Source: CAYVKM01 sp964452045
GTDB lineage: Bacteria > Calditrichota > Calditrichia > RBG-13-44-9
Length of the DNA stretch: 64,000 nt
Reading direction: 5' to 3'
Assembly: GCA_964452045.1 (NCBI GenBank)
Contig: CAYVKM010000001.1
Span: forward strand, 1 to 64,000
The position numbers were made by a program, and so were the translations under genes. A model generated the notes under the pieces. The model ran no database searches, was not told the origin of the DNA, and was given only the letters and a program-made list of their open reading frames with translations. Positions 52,979 to 61,903 of this stretch are shown here, one piece after another. The first letter of the stretch is position 1, and each line of letters begins with the position of its first letter.

Positions 52979-55393
52979 ATGGCAAAAACAAAGTTTAATG
53001 TAGTGGGTAAACCGGTTATCCGGCAGGATGGTTATGAGAAGGTAACCGGCCAGGCGAAATTTGCCGACGATTATACATTTCCAGATCAGCTCTACGGGGT
53101 GATGGTTCGGGTTGATACGGTTCATGCCCGGATTCACTCGATAGACTTTTCCGGCATCGAAAATAATCCGGCGCTTACCACCATCGTTACCTCCAATGAC
53201 ATTCCCGGCAGTAAAAAGGTCGGTCCCATCCGGAAGGATCAGCCGATATTTGCCGGCGATAAAATTCTCACTTCCGGAGATGTCCTGGCCATGCTGGTCG
53301 GGCCTTCAGAAACTGAACTCCGAAACCTGGTCAGAAAGATAAAAATCAACTTTGAGGCACTTCCGGTTTTAACTGATCCACGCAAAGCATTGGAAAAAGA
53401 TGCACCATTGCTCCATCCGGAATACAAGAACAACCTGATTGTACATCATCCTCTGCGCAAAGGCGATGTAAGCAAGGGATTTTCCCAGAGCGATGAAATC
53501 CTCGAACAAACCTACACCACACCCCGCATCGAGCACGCTTATATCGAACCGGAAGTAGTGACTGCCATACCGCTGGAAGGCCGGCGGGGAATTCACATCA
53601 TTGGCAGTGTCCAAAATCCGTTTACTGCCAGAAGGGTGGTAGCAGAAGTTCTGGGCTGGCCCTTAACCCAAGTCCTGATCCAGCAGGCCGAGCTAGGCGG
53701 ATCCTTCGGGGGCAAAGATGACACCATGAACATCCTGGCAGCCCGGGCTGCAGTCGCCGCCCTGAAAACCGGGAGGCCGGTTAAAATAAGATATTGCCGG
53801 GAAGAGTCGGTCCTGGAATCGTATAAACGTCATCCCTATATCATGAATTACAAAGTTGGTTTCACCCGCGATGGCCGGATTAAAGCGATGAAGATCGATG
53901 TCCTGGCGGATGGCGGCGCCTACTCTTCCATGACCCCATTCGTCACCTGGCGAACGGTGGTTCAGGCAACTGGTCCCTATGAGATCGAGCACGTTCAGAC
54001 TGACGTCCGCGGTGTTTATACCAATAATCCCTATACCGGGGCGATGCGTGGATTTGGTTCACCACAGCCCATATTTGCCCAGGAATCCCTGATGGATGAG
54101 ATCGCACTCAGGGTTGGAAAAACACCGGATGAGATCCGCCGGTTAAACGGACTGAAAAAGGGAGCAAAAACCGCTACCGGACAAACACTGGAAAAGCATG
54201 AGGTAAATCTGATAAAAGTGCTGGATACCGCCACCCTCAAAACCGGATTCAGCCAAAAATGGAAAATGTATCAAGCACAGACGAAAAAGAGTTCCGTTGT
54301 TCTGCTGGATGGACTGGAGAATGTGCATCCGCAGAAAGAGTACATCGTCAGTCTCGGAAAATTTATCAATCCGGAGCAGTCAATCCGCAAGGGGATTGGC
54401 CTTGCTTTAAGTCTGCGGGGCTGTTCCCTGGGAGCCGAGGGAATAGATGCAGCAGCGGCCTACCTTTCCCTCCAGCCGGACGGCTCCTGTTACCTGTTAT
54501 CCGGGCTGGCCGAAAATGGTCAGGGAATGCGAACGACTTTTAACATCGTTGCTGCAGAAGTCTTCGGAATCACACCGGATGAAATTTACTACCTGGACAT
54601 GGACACCAGCCGGATCGCGGACAGTGGACCTACCGTTGCCTCCCGTGCCACTTTGATGGGCGGCGGTGCCACCAGGGAAGCGGCGACTATCGTCCGGAAA
54701 CGGCTGGAGGATATGCTCCGGAGCGAATGGCAACTGAAGAAAACAGCAAAATTCAATTTTAAAAATCACATCGTTTCTCACCAGGCCAATCCGAAACAAA
54801 AAATGCATTTTCACGACCTGTGCATGCTGGCCTATAATCAGGGAATAAATTTATCCACCATCGGCTGGTACAGCGGTCCCAAAGTGCATTGGGATGAGAA
54901 AGTGGGACAGGGTCCGGCTTACTTTACCTACGTCTACGGTTGTCAGGTGGCGGAAATCTCCCTGAATGTCGCCACCGGAGAAGTATATGTGGACCGGGTT
55001 GTGGCGGTGCACGATCCGGGAACAGTGATCAATCTGCTGGGAGCACAGGGCCAGGTCTACGGCGGGGTGACCCAGGGCGCGGGCTATGGTCTGTGGGAGG
55101 AAATTTCCACTCACCGGGGAAATATCCGGGAACTGAATTTCGATCAGATTTTGATCCCAACCAGTAAAGATATTGGAAAAATCGAACCTGTGTTTATCGA
55201 AGGGAAGGAAACCTACGGACCGTGGGGAGCTAAATCCCTGGGTGAACCAACCCTGGAATTAACCGCAGCGGCAGTCAATAATGCTATCCGGAATGCCCTC
55301 GGTGAACGGTACTTCAATTTACCGATTAATCTGGAGGAAATTTTACTGCGGAAGAAGCTGCGACCGGAAGATTTAAAAAGGGGGAGCGCATGA
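52979..55393 (+). CDS. xdhD: Molybdenum hydroxylase large subunit (XdhD/xanthine dehydrogenase type)
   Basis: The 804-residue protein is the molybdopterin subunit of a xanthine-oxidase-family enzyme. Family segments are GGSFGGKDD (240-248), AMRGFGSPQP, GLAENGQGM-type GLAENGQGMRTTF and the active-site Glu756 in SLGEPTLELTAAA. E. coli XdhD fuses the Fe-S and Mo parts (956 residues); here the [2Fe-2S] and FAD subunits are separate. It should oxidise a purine (hypoxanthine, xanthine or urate) at a Mo centre. Its stop overlaps the next start by four bases (ATGA), which implies translational coupling. Confidence 0.92.
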   Translation: MAKTKFNVVGKPVIRQDGYEKVTGQAKFADDYTFPDQLYGVMVRVDTVHARIHSIDFSGIENNPALTTIVTSNDIPGSKKVGPIRKDQPIFAGDKILTSGDVLAMLVGPSETELRNLVRKIKINFEALPVLTDPRKALEKDAPLLHPEYKNNLIVHHPLRKGDVSKGFSQSDEILEQTYTTPRIEHAYIEPEVVTAIPLEGRRGIHIIGSVQNPFTARRVVAEVLGWPLTQVLIQQAELGGSFGGKDDTMNILAARAAVAALKTGRPVKIRYCREESVLESYKRHPYIMNYKVGFTRDGRIKAMKIDVLADGGAYSSMTPFVTWRTVVQATGPYEIEHVQTDVRGVYTNNPYTGAMRGFGSPQPIFAQESLMDEIALRVGKTPDEIRRLNGLKKGAKTATGQTLEKHEVNLIKVLDTATLKTGFSQKWKMYQAQTKKSSVVLLDGLENVHPQKEYIVSLGKFINPEQSIRKGIGLALSLRGCSLGAEGIDAAAAYLSLQPDGSCYLLSGLAENGQGMRTTFNIVAAEVFGITPDEIYYLDMDTSRIADSGPTVASRATLMGGGATREAATIVRKRLEDMLRSEWQLKKTAKFNFKNHIVSHQANPKQKMHFHDLCMLAYNQGINLSTIGWYSGPKVHWDEKVGQGPAYFTYVYGCQVAEISLNVATGEVYVDRVVAVHDPGTVINLLGAQGQVYGGVTQGAGYGLWEEISTHRGNIRELNFDQILIPTSKDIGKIEPVFIEGKETYGPWGAKSLGEPTLELTAAAVNNAIRNALGERYFNLPINLEEILLRKKLRPEDLKRGSA

Positions 55394-56262
55394 TCCGGCG
55401 GAATTTCGACTTTGTCAAACCGGATTCGCTGAAAGAAGCACTGGATACTCTGGCTCAGAGGGATCCAAATATTCGTCCGATTGCCGGGGGAACGGATTTT
55501 ATCCCCGGCCTTCACCAGGATTCACAACGGTTCAACCGGGTTAAAAAATTGGTTGATATCAGCAGTCTGACCGAACTTAGGCAGATCAGAAAAACCAAGA
55601 CGGGTCTGTTGATCGGAGCAGCGGTCACTTTTAGTGATATCGAAAAAGACAAAATTATACTTAAAGAATACCCCCTGCTGGCAAAGGCTGTCTCAACCAT
55701 CGGATCCCGGCAAATTCGCAACCGTGCAACCATTGCCGGTAATTTTGTCAATAATGCACCCTGTGCGGACAGCGTACCCATCCTGCTGGTGTATAAAGCA
55801 AAGATAAAAATCAGGACTGCTAATAAGAGTCGTACTATCGGTTTGGAAGATTTTTTAATAAAACCCTACCGGACTCAATTACAGCCGGGTGAACTGGTCA
55901 CCGAAATCCTGCTGCCACCACCCCCGGCTGGATTCCGGGGAGACTTCTATAAACTGGGTCGCCGTCGGGGGGTAGCCATCAGCCGGATAACCCTGGCCGT
56001 TTTGTTGAAAGAGAAAAACCGGAAGATTGAAGCAATCCGGATCGCTGCCGGTGCGGTAACGCCAATCGGAAAGCGCTTTCCCGAACTGGAAGCCATGGCT
56101 ACCAGTATGGAAATTTCCGACCATAATCTGCAGGAATTGTCCCGTAAACTAGGGGAACAGATCCTGGCGCAAACCGGCCTGCGCTGGAGTTCACCCTATA
56201 AATTGCCGGTGACCCAACAGATGTTTTATCAGTTATTAAAAAAGCTTGGTCAGAATTATTAA
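55390..56262 (+). CDS. ygfM: Molybdenum hydroxylase FAD subunit (YgfM-like)
   Basis: The 290-residue FAD-binding subunit of a xanthine-dehydrogenase-type enzyme. It shows the PIAGGTDFIPG FAD loop near the N-terminus and the IGSRQIRNRATIAGNFVNNAPCADSVP segment typical of the medium subunit, followed by a CO_deh_flav_C-like half. It receives electrons from the [2Fe-2S] subunit and passes them to an acceptor. The ATG overlaps the Mo subunit stop by four bases. YgfM is the E. coli equivalent in the same gene neighbourhood. Confidence 0.9.
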   Translation: MIRRNFDFVKPDSLKEALDTLAQRDPNIRPIAGGTDFIPGLHQDSQRFNRVKKLVDISSLTELRQIRKTKTGLLIGAAVTFSDIEKDKIILKEYPLLAKAVSTIGSRQIRNRATIAGNFVNNAPCADSVPILLVYKAKIKIRTANKSRTIGLEDFLIKPYRTQLQPGELVTEILLPPPPAGFRGDFYKLGRRRGVAISRITLAVLLKEKNRKIEAIRIAAGAVTPIGKRFPELEAMATSMEISDHNLQELSRKLGEQILAQTGLRWSSPYKLPVTQQMFYQLLKKLGQNY

Positions 56263-56323
56263 GTGAGGCCGTAACAGTTTTTTTGAGTTTAGTATTGATA
56301 TTGTTTAAATATGAAAAATTCAA

Positions 56324-56415
56324 CACACCAGGACACGGAGGACACAGAGTCGTGCGAAATTAAGATTAGGGCCGCTACATTTTTAGAATTCTCTGTGGCT
56401 CCGTGGCTCTGTGTG
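56324..56415. repeat. Imperfect inverted repeat (CACGGAGGACACAGAG type)
   Basis: CACACCAGGACACGGAGGACACAGAG on the left and CTCTGTGGCTCCGTGGCTCTGTGTG on the right are imperfect inverted copies, about 25 bp each, separated by about 41 bp. It looks like a non-coding dispersed palindromic (MITE-like) element placed between the FAD and Fe-S subunit genes. Confidence 0.65.
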
Positions 56416-56446
56416 ATGACTTCATGAGTGAACCAGGTCAGATTAA

Positions 56447-56917
56447 ATGAAATTGATAAAATTAAATCTCCTTTTGAACGGTAAAGAAGTTCAGCTTGAA
56501 ACCAAGCCTAACCGCCGCCTGCTGGACATCCTGCGGGAAGATTTCAAACTGACCGGCACCAAGGAAGGCTGCAGCATCGGCGAGTGTGGTGCCTGCACAG
56601 TTATCATGAACGGGCGGGCAGTGAATTCCTGTTTGGTTCTGGCGGGTCAGGTGGACGGAGCAGAAATCATCACCATCGAATACCTGGCAAAGCATGGAAA
56701 ATTAAACTCGCTGCAACAGAATTTTCTGGAGTACGGGGCAGTACAGTGCGGATACTGTACTCCGGGTATGCTAATGTCTGCCACCGCTCTGTTACTGGAT
56801 AACCCAAATCCGACTGAAGAGGAGATTAAAGAAGCCATCGCCGGTAATCTGTGCCGTTGCACCGGTTATAAACAGATCCTTCAGGCGATACAGAAAACTG
56901 CCAATTCGCGAAAATAA
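56447..56917 (+). CDS. [2Fe-2S] subunit of the molybdenum hydroxylase
   Basis: The 156-residue protein has the two Fe-S cluster motifs of the small subunit: an N-terminal plant-ferredoxin-type GCSIGECGACTV with a later NSC, and a C-terminal helical cluster QCGYCTPGM and NLCRCTGY. It transfers electrons from the Mo centre to FAD. It is separated from the FAD gene by 184 bp that contain an inverted repeat, so co-transcription is probable but not certain. The E. coli homologue is XdhC. Confidence 0.92.
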   Translation: MKLIKLNLLLNGKEVQLETKPNRRLLDILREDFKLTGTKEGCSIGECGACTVIMNGRAVNSCLVLAGQVDGAEIITIEYLAKHGKLNSLQQNFLEYGAVQCGYCTPGMLMSATALLLDNPNPTEEEIKEAIAGNLCRCTGYKQILQAIQKTANSRK

Positions 56918-57227
56918 AATTTTTTGTGATTTTTTCCTTGACCTATAGAGATTGCCGCGCCTTCCCTGGCTCGCAATGACAAACATAAAATATGTCATCC
57001 CCGCGTGTATTAAGCTGGGATCTAGTCTCTTATCCATCCCTGGGAACTTGGATGCCGGATCTCCGTCCGGCATGATAAATTGGATGTCATTGCGAATTCC
57101 TGACGAATGTCAGGAATGTGGCAATCTCCTTCCGAATTTTGTTGATCTATCCTTCCCTGGGTAATTCTATACACACAAAGATTGCCACGTCGTCCCTGTC
57201 TCGCAAAAACTCTCTATTGTATATTTT
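56918..57227. other. Convergent intergenic region with dispersed repeats
   Basis: These 310 bases separate convergent xdhC-like and ygfK genes. They hold three partial copies of a GATTGCC...TCGCAATGAC type palindromic repeat (see next entry) and a GTCATCCCCGCGTGTATTAAGCTGGGATC-like stretch with a short GATGCCGGATCTCCGTCCGGCAT hairpin (57051-57073). No gene was recognised. Confidence 0.65.
56948..57207. repeat. Three copies of GATTGCC...TCGCAATGACA dispersed repeat
   Basis: Copy 1 (56950-56981) reads GATTGCCGCGCC...TCGCAATGACA; copy 2 (57085-57128) is inverted, TGTCATTGCGA...TGGCAATCTC; copy 3 (57180-57207) is a shorter direct form GATTGCCACGTCGTCC...TCGCAA. The inverted pair could fold into a long hairpin. 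The unit resembles dispersed short repeats found in many bacterial genomes. Confidence 0.7.
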
Positions 57228-60200
57228 TTATGGCATTGTTTTCGAAGGGAAAAACAGGTAGGAATAATCCTTTTGCACCGCACTAAGAAAAGCGTTGAGG
57301 TTCTCCGTCTCCCGGGCAGTTAATTTATCCCCAATATCGGACTGCACTACCTGTGCTTGCTCGTCCAGAACCAGATCACCGGTAAACTCACCCAGCCGAA
57401 CACCGAATTTGGAATTTCCATCATTACCATTCGATTTTAAGTAAAATCCGCTGTTGCTGCTGTTTTGGTAATCTTCCGCATTCCAGAAGAGAGTTAGTTT
57501 TTCCCGGTAGGGAGATCCCTGGTAGGGACAGAATGTTTGGCAATTTCCACACTCATTGCACAATCCGTCCAGATGAAGAATTTGATAAGCATCCTTAAAT
57601 TTTTGTCCGGTCGATTTTATCCGAATGGCCACATTCGCCCGGTTGGGGCAAACATCCACACATTTGTTACAGAGCAGATTGCAGGCCAGACAGCGGGATG
57701 CCTCTTTCTTATTGTCCGCAACATCCGCCTCGCTTATCATGCCTTTTCGCTGCACCACATCCTGCAGTCGCTTCCGGTTATCAAAAAATCCGGAGAGATC
57801 ATTTTCCGAGACCAGGGCAATCTTTTCCCGCCAGATTATCACCTCAGCCACCTTCTTCCCATCGGCAATGGATTCCACCACCGTGGAAGGACCGCGCAGG
57901 GCATCCCCTCCGATAAAAACATTTTCGGTTTCTGTTTCCAGGGTTTTGGGAGAGACGATCACCCGGCCCTCAGGTGAGAGAGAAATTCCATTCTCTCGCA
58001 AGATTTCAGTATCCACCCGTTCCCCGACCGCAGAGATAACCTTATCCACTTTGAATTCCTCGAACTCGCCTTCGACCGGGACCACCTTTCGCCGGCCATC
58101 GATATCCCGATCACCCAGCATCATTTTTTGGCATCTTAAAATATTCGAATGATACTCCACCGGCAGCAGCAATTCCTTAAAAACGACACCGTCCTGCAGG
58201 GCGGCATTAAACTCTTCCTTATCCGCAGGCATAAACTCTTTGGTTCGCCGGTAGATGATATACACTTTTTCCACGCCAGGACAGCGATGTGCCGCCCGCG
58301 CCCCATCCATGGCAGAATTCCCGCCCCCGATAACCGCCACCCGCTCACCCGGTTTAATATTTCTGTCCACATGGAAATCCCACAGGAAATCGATGGCATT
58401 GATAATTTTTTCGGTATCGCCGGAAATTATAAGTTCATTGGCCTTTCCGGCACCGATACCGAGAAAGGTATATTTAAAACCCTTTCCTTTTAAAGCACTG
58501 ACGGAAAACTCCTGCTCATAGCCAAATTCAAATTTTACCCCATGCGCCTTAATGAACTCGATGTCGCGATCGATGGCGGACTGAGGAAGCCGGAAATCCG
58601 GAATCACATGCTGCACGGTACCACCGGCGTACTGGCGTCGTTCAAAGACGGTAACCTCAAATCCGGCCTGGGCCAGGAAGAAGGCGGCCGACAGGCCAGC
58701 CGGACCGGCACCTATCACCGCGATCCGGCAGTGGGATGTGTCTTTCTTTTCACTTTGCTCTGACCCCGCAACCGGAATAAAAAAACCATTCTCTGCCGCT
58801 ACTTTTTTCATCTCCCGGATCAACACCGGTTCGTCATAATCCCAGCGGGTGCAGTGTTCCATGCACTGGTGATCGCAAATATACCCGGTGATATGCGGAA
58901 GCGGATTCCGCCGCGTAACCACATCGAAAGCTTCTTCGAAGCGGCCTTCTTCCACCAGACGAATATATTCCGGTACATCCTGATGAATGGGGCAGGCCAC
59001 CTGACAGGGGGCAAGATAACAGTCATACAGTGGTAGTTTCTGGTCAATCTTAATGCTCTTAATCTCCCGGCAGTTTTTCTTATAATGGAAATCGTCCATG
59101 GCATTCTGGGACAACAGGCGCAGCTTTTCCAGATTGATGCTGTTCCGGTCAAAATTCTCTTCAGACAGGAGCGGTTCGATCCGCTCGGCCATCTGTCGCA
59201 GCCGAAGATAACCACCCGGTTTTAACAGATCGGTAACCAGAGTAATGGGATAGATTCCGCTTTCGAAAAGTGGAGCCACATTGTGAACCGTGGCTCCGCC
59301 GGAATAGGATATCTTCAACTGGCCTTCCATGGCCCGGGACAGTTTGGCAGCTAGATTAACCGTCAGCGGGAAGAGCGCCCTTCCGGACAGGTACATCTGA
59401 TCGCCAGCCAATACTTTCTTTTGATTGATCATCCCCAGGGTATTGGACAACTTGACTCCGAACTCCTTTTCCTGAAGCTTGGCAAAGGTCTTTAGCCGCT
59501 CCAGCATGGGAACCGCATCCTGAAACTGCAGGTCGTGGTCAAACGATTTCCGCTCCAAACGAATGTGGTTATATCCCAACGCATAAAGCATGCTCTCCAC
59601 AATATTGTAGCCTAGCAGGGTTGGATTCAGTTTTACGTAGGTGTGCAAACCTTTTTCTTCCAGCAGATAATTGCAGATGGCCTCGATCTCCTGTGGGGGA
59701 CAGCCGTGCATGGTGGAAAGGGTTACCGAGTGGGAAATGAGCGGTGAAATATGTTCAAAGCTGGAAATGATGGAATCGAGGTCATCCGGACCCTTACCGG
59801 GCAGACACCCCTGACGTTTTTTTAACAACCGGGATAAAAGATCCTTATCCAGTTCATCCAGCAGCGATTCCAGGCAGCGATGAAAAATGTCCGTCTGACC
59901 GGCATTCTTCAGGCTTTCGATAAACATGTCCATCGGCTCGGTCTGAATACCTGCCAGATCGTAACCAACGCTCATATTGAAGACAAAACCTTTTTCCTCC
60001 TGCCGGGATAAACCGAATACTCCCTGCAGGAAATGAATCAGGAACCAGGCTTTAACATACTCCTCAAAAGACTGCCCCAACCGTAATTCCTGGGACCATT
60101 CCACATTATATCCTTCGTCCTCCGCATCGATGCAGGGCTTATCAATGTTCAACTCATCCAATTTCTGCACCGTTTTTAATTCCATGAACCGCCCGCCCAC

Positions 60201-60425
60201 CAGGTAAGCTGCCGCAATGTTCTGGGCCAGCTGGGTATGCGGACCGGCCGCCGGTCCCAGCGGATTGTCCAGGGATTCACCAAAAATTCGCAGGGAAGGC
60301 TGTTCCAAGTCGGAGAAATAAAAATGTTGATAGGGAATACCAAAAATGGTCTGTGCCTGAATAAATTCACGGATGGTCCACTCCAGCAGATTATTAAAGG
60401 GAACGGGTTTCATCTGGTCGGACAT
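57228..60425 (-). CDS. ygfK: YgfK-type iron-sulfur flavoprotein (putative selenate reductase subunit)
   Basis: The 1065-residue protein has four parts. Residues 1-450 resemble a dihydroorotate-dehydrogenase-like barrel (NPLGPAAGPHTQLAQN). Residues 465-530 hold a GltD-type [4Fe-4S] region with C469, C474, C478, C517, C521 and C525. Next come FAD and NAD(P) Rossmann motifs (GAGPAG 572-577; GGGNSA 700-705), and then two ferredoxin clusters (C912/C915/C919/C922/C926 region and C956/C959/C962/C966). YgfK is needed for urate degradation in gut bacteria. It is on the opposite strand, convergent with xdhC and divergent from ygeY. Confidence 0.92.
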   Translation of the reverse strand: MSDQMKPVPFNNLLEWTIREFIQAQTIFGIPYQHFYFSDLEQPSLRIFGESLDNPLGPAAGPHTQLAQNIAAAYLVGGRFMELKTVQKLDELNIDKPCIDAEDEGYNVEWSQELRLGQSFEEYVKAWFLIHFLQGVFGLSRQEEKGFVFNMSVGYDLAGIQTEPMDMFIESLKNAGQTDIFHRCLESLLDELDKDLLSRLLKKRQGCLPGKGPDDLDSIISSFEHISPLISHSVTLSTMHGCPPQEIEAICNYLLEEKGLHTYVKLNPTLLGYNIVESMLYALGYNHIRLERKSFDHDLQFQDAVPMLERLKTFAKLQEKEFGVKLSNTLGMINQKKVLAGDQMYLSGRALFPLTVNLAAKLSRAMEGQLKISYSGGATVHNVAPLFESGIYPITLVTDLLKPGGYLRLRQMAERIEPLLSEENFDRNSINLEKLRLLSQNAMDDFHYKKNCREIKSIKIDQKLPLYDCYLAPCQVACPIHQDVPEYIRLVEEGRFEEAFDVVTRRNPLPHITGYICDHQCMEHCTRWDYDEPVLIREMKKVAAENGFFIPVAGSEQSEKKDTSHCRIAVIGAGPAGLSAAFFLAQAGFEVTVFERRQYAGGTVQHVIPDFRLPQSAIDRDIEFIKAHGVKFEFGYEQEFSVSALKGKGFKYTFLGIGAGKANELIISGDTEKIINAIDFLWDFHVDRNIKPGERVAVIGGGNSAMDGARAAHRCPGVEKVYIIYRRTKEFMPADKEEFNAALQDGVVFKELLLPVEYHSNILRCQKMMLGDRDIDGRRKVVPVEGEFEEFKVDKVISAVGERVDTEILRENGISLSPEGRVIVSPKTLETETENVFIGGDALRGPSTVVESIADGKKVAEVIIWREKIALVSENDLSGFFDNRKRLQDVVQRKGMISEADVADNKKEASRCLACNLLCNKCVDVCPNRANVAIRIKSTGQKFKDAYQILHLDGLCNECGNCQTFCPYQGSPYREKLTLFWNAEDYQNSSNSGFYLKSNGNDGNSKFGVRLGEFTGDLVLDEQAQVVQSDIGDKLTARETENLNAFLSAVQKDYSYLFFPSKTMP

Positions 60426-60604
60426 GACTAAAAATCTCTTAACAGTTTTTACTTCGGAATTAGGCTACCGAAAAATTTTATTCATAGATTATTGAATCTT
60501 GAGGAAATTTCAAATAAAAAATAAAATAATATTTGATTTAAACCTTTCCCCACATCGAAATTGAAGTCAAAAAATTAAGACCGTAAACCTTGCCGGAGCG
60601 GAAC

Positions 60605-61825
60605 ATGACAGATCCTGAAACACTCAAAAAAGATTTTCTAAAAATATTATCGTCAAAAAAGCAGGAACTAAATCTTCTTTTACAAAAGCTGATCCGGATC
60701 CGGAGCTACACCGGCGAGGAGCAGCAGATCGTCGAATTTATTATCGAGAGAATGAAAGCCTTTGGATTTGATGAGACCTATTCGGACGACCTGGGTAATG
60801 CAGTGGGCAGGATCGGCAACGGGCCGGTTAAAATTTTGTACGATGCCCATATCGATACGGTAAAGGTAACCGAGAAAGAAAATTGGAAATATCCTCCTTT
60901 TGAAGGAAAAATAGTCGGGGATAAAATCTACGGGAGGGGCGCGGTGGATGAAAAACCGGCCATGGCCGGATATCTGATGGCCGGTGCAGTGCTCAAAGAA
61001 CAATCAGCAAAGACCAAATTGCCCTTTACCCTGTATGTGGTTGGTTCGGTAATGGAGGAGGATATTGACGGCTATCCCCTGCTTCATCTGATTGAGAAGG
61101 AAGGCATCCGGCCGGATTACGTGCTGCTGGGGGAGCCGACCGATCTCCGGGTTTACCGGGGCCAGCGGGGGCGGATGGAAATGGATATCTCGGTGTTTGG
61201 CAAATCGGCGCACGGGGCACATAATCAAGAAGGGATTAACGCGATTTACAAAATGTTGGCGGTGGTCGGTGAGATCGAAAAGCTGGATCAGTCTTTACCG
61301 ATAGTGGAACCGCTGGGCAAGGGATCGATTACAGTCAGCCAGATTACCAGCCAGGCGCCCTCGCTGTGCAGCGTGCCGGATTTCGCCCGGATTCACATCG
61401 ACCGGCGCCTTACCCTGAATGAAGATCAGGAAAAAGCGATCGGTGAGCTGAAATCGATTTTGAAGAAGACAGCAGTGGAAGGAACCGTCGACGTCCCCAG
61501 GTATTCAGCCCGCAGCTGGAAAGGATCCATGGCGGAACAGGAAGCATTTTTCCCCACCTGGCTGCTGGAGGAAGAACATCCCCTGGTACAAGCCGGGTTA
61601 AAAACAGCGGAAATAGTGAGCGGAAAAAAACAGGTGAGCGGAAACTGGAGTTTTTCCACCAACGGAGTGGCCACCGCCGGGCGGCTGGGAATTCCCACCA
61701 TCGGTTTTGCCCCGGGGAAGGAAGAGTTATCCCATTCCGATCGGGAGGAATTGTTTTTACCGGATTTGCTGAAGGCGGCGGAATTCTACAGCCTGTTTCC
61801 GTTTGTATTATGTGATTCACTATAA
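60605..61825 (+). CDS. ygeY: YgeY-type M20 family hydrolase
   Basis: The 406-residue protein belongs to the M20 metallopeptidase/deacylase family. It has the DAHIDTVK metal site, GRGAVDEKPAMAG, the VMEEDIDG (catalytic Glu pair) segment and GKSAHGAHNQEG. YgeY accompanies YgeW and YgeX in purine clusters and is thought to remove an acyl group from an amino-acid-like intermediate. I use ATG 60605 (GGAG about 7 bases before), not TTG 60590. Confidence 0.9.
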   Translation: MTDPETLKKDFLKILSSKKQELNLLLQKLIRIRSYTGEEQQIVEFIIERMKAFGFDETYSDDLGNAVGRIGNGPVKILYDAHIDTVKVTEKENWKYPPFEGKIVGDKIYGRGAVDEKPAMAGYLMAGAVLKEQSAKTKLPFTLYVVGSVMEEDIDGYPLLHLIEKEGIRPDYVLLGEPTDLRVYRGQRGRMEMDISVFGKSAHGAHNQEGINAIYKMLAVVGEIEKLDQSLPIVEPLGKGSITVSQITSQAPSLCSVPDFARIHIDRRLTLNEDQEKAIGELKSILKKTAVEGTVDVPRYSARSWKGSMAEQEAFFPTWLLEEEHPLVQAGLKTAEIVSGKKQVSGNWSFSTNGVATAGRLGIPTIGFAPGKEELSHSDREELFLPDLLKAAEFYSLFPFVLCDSL

Positions 61826-61903
61826 AAAATGTACATTTCTGATATTCCCTGTTTGGCCGACAGTGAGGCGGCAAAACACGGGAATCTAAAATAGGAGACT
61901 TTC

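Noticed and set aside
61410..61874. 154-codon minus-strand frame across the end of ygeY
   Set aside because: The translated protein is low-complexity Pro/Ser/Arg-rich and overlaps ygeY; no independent support.
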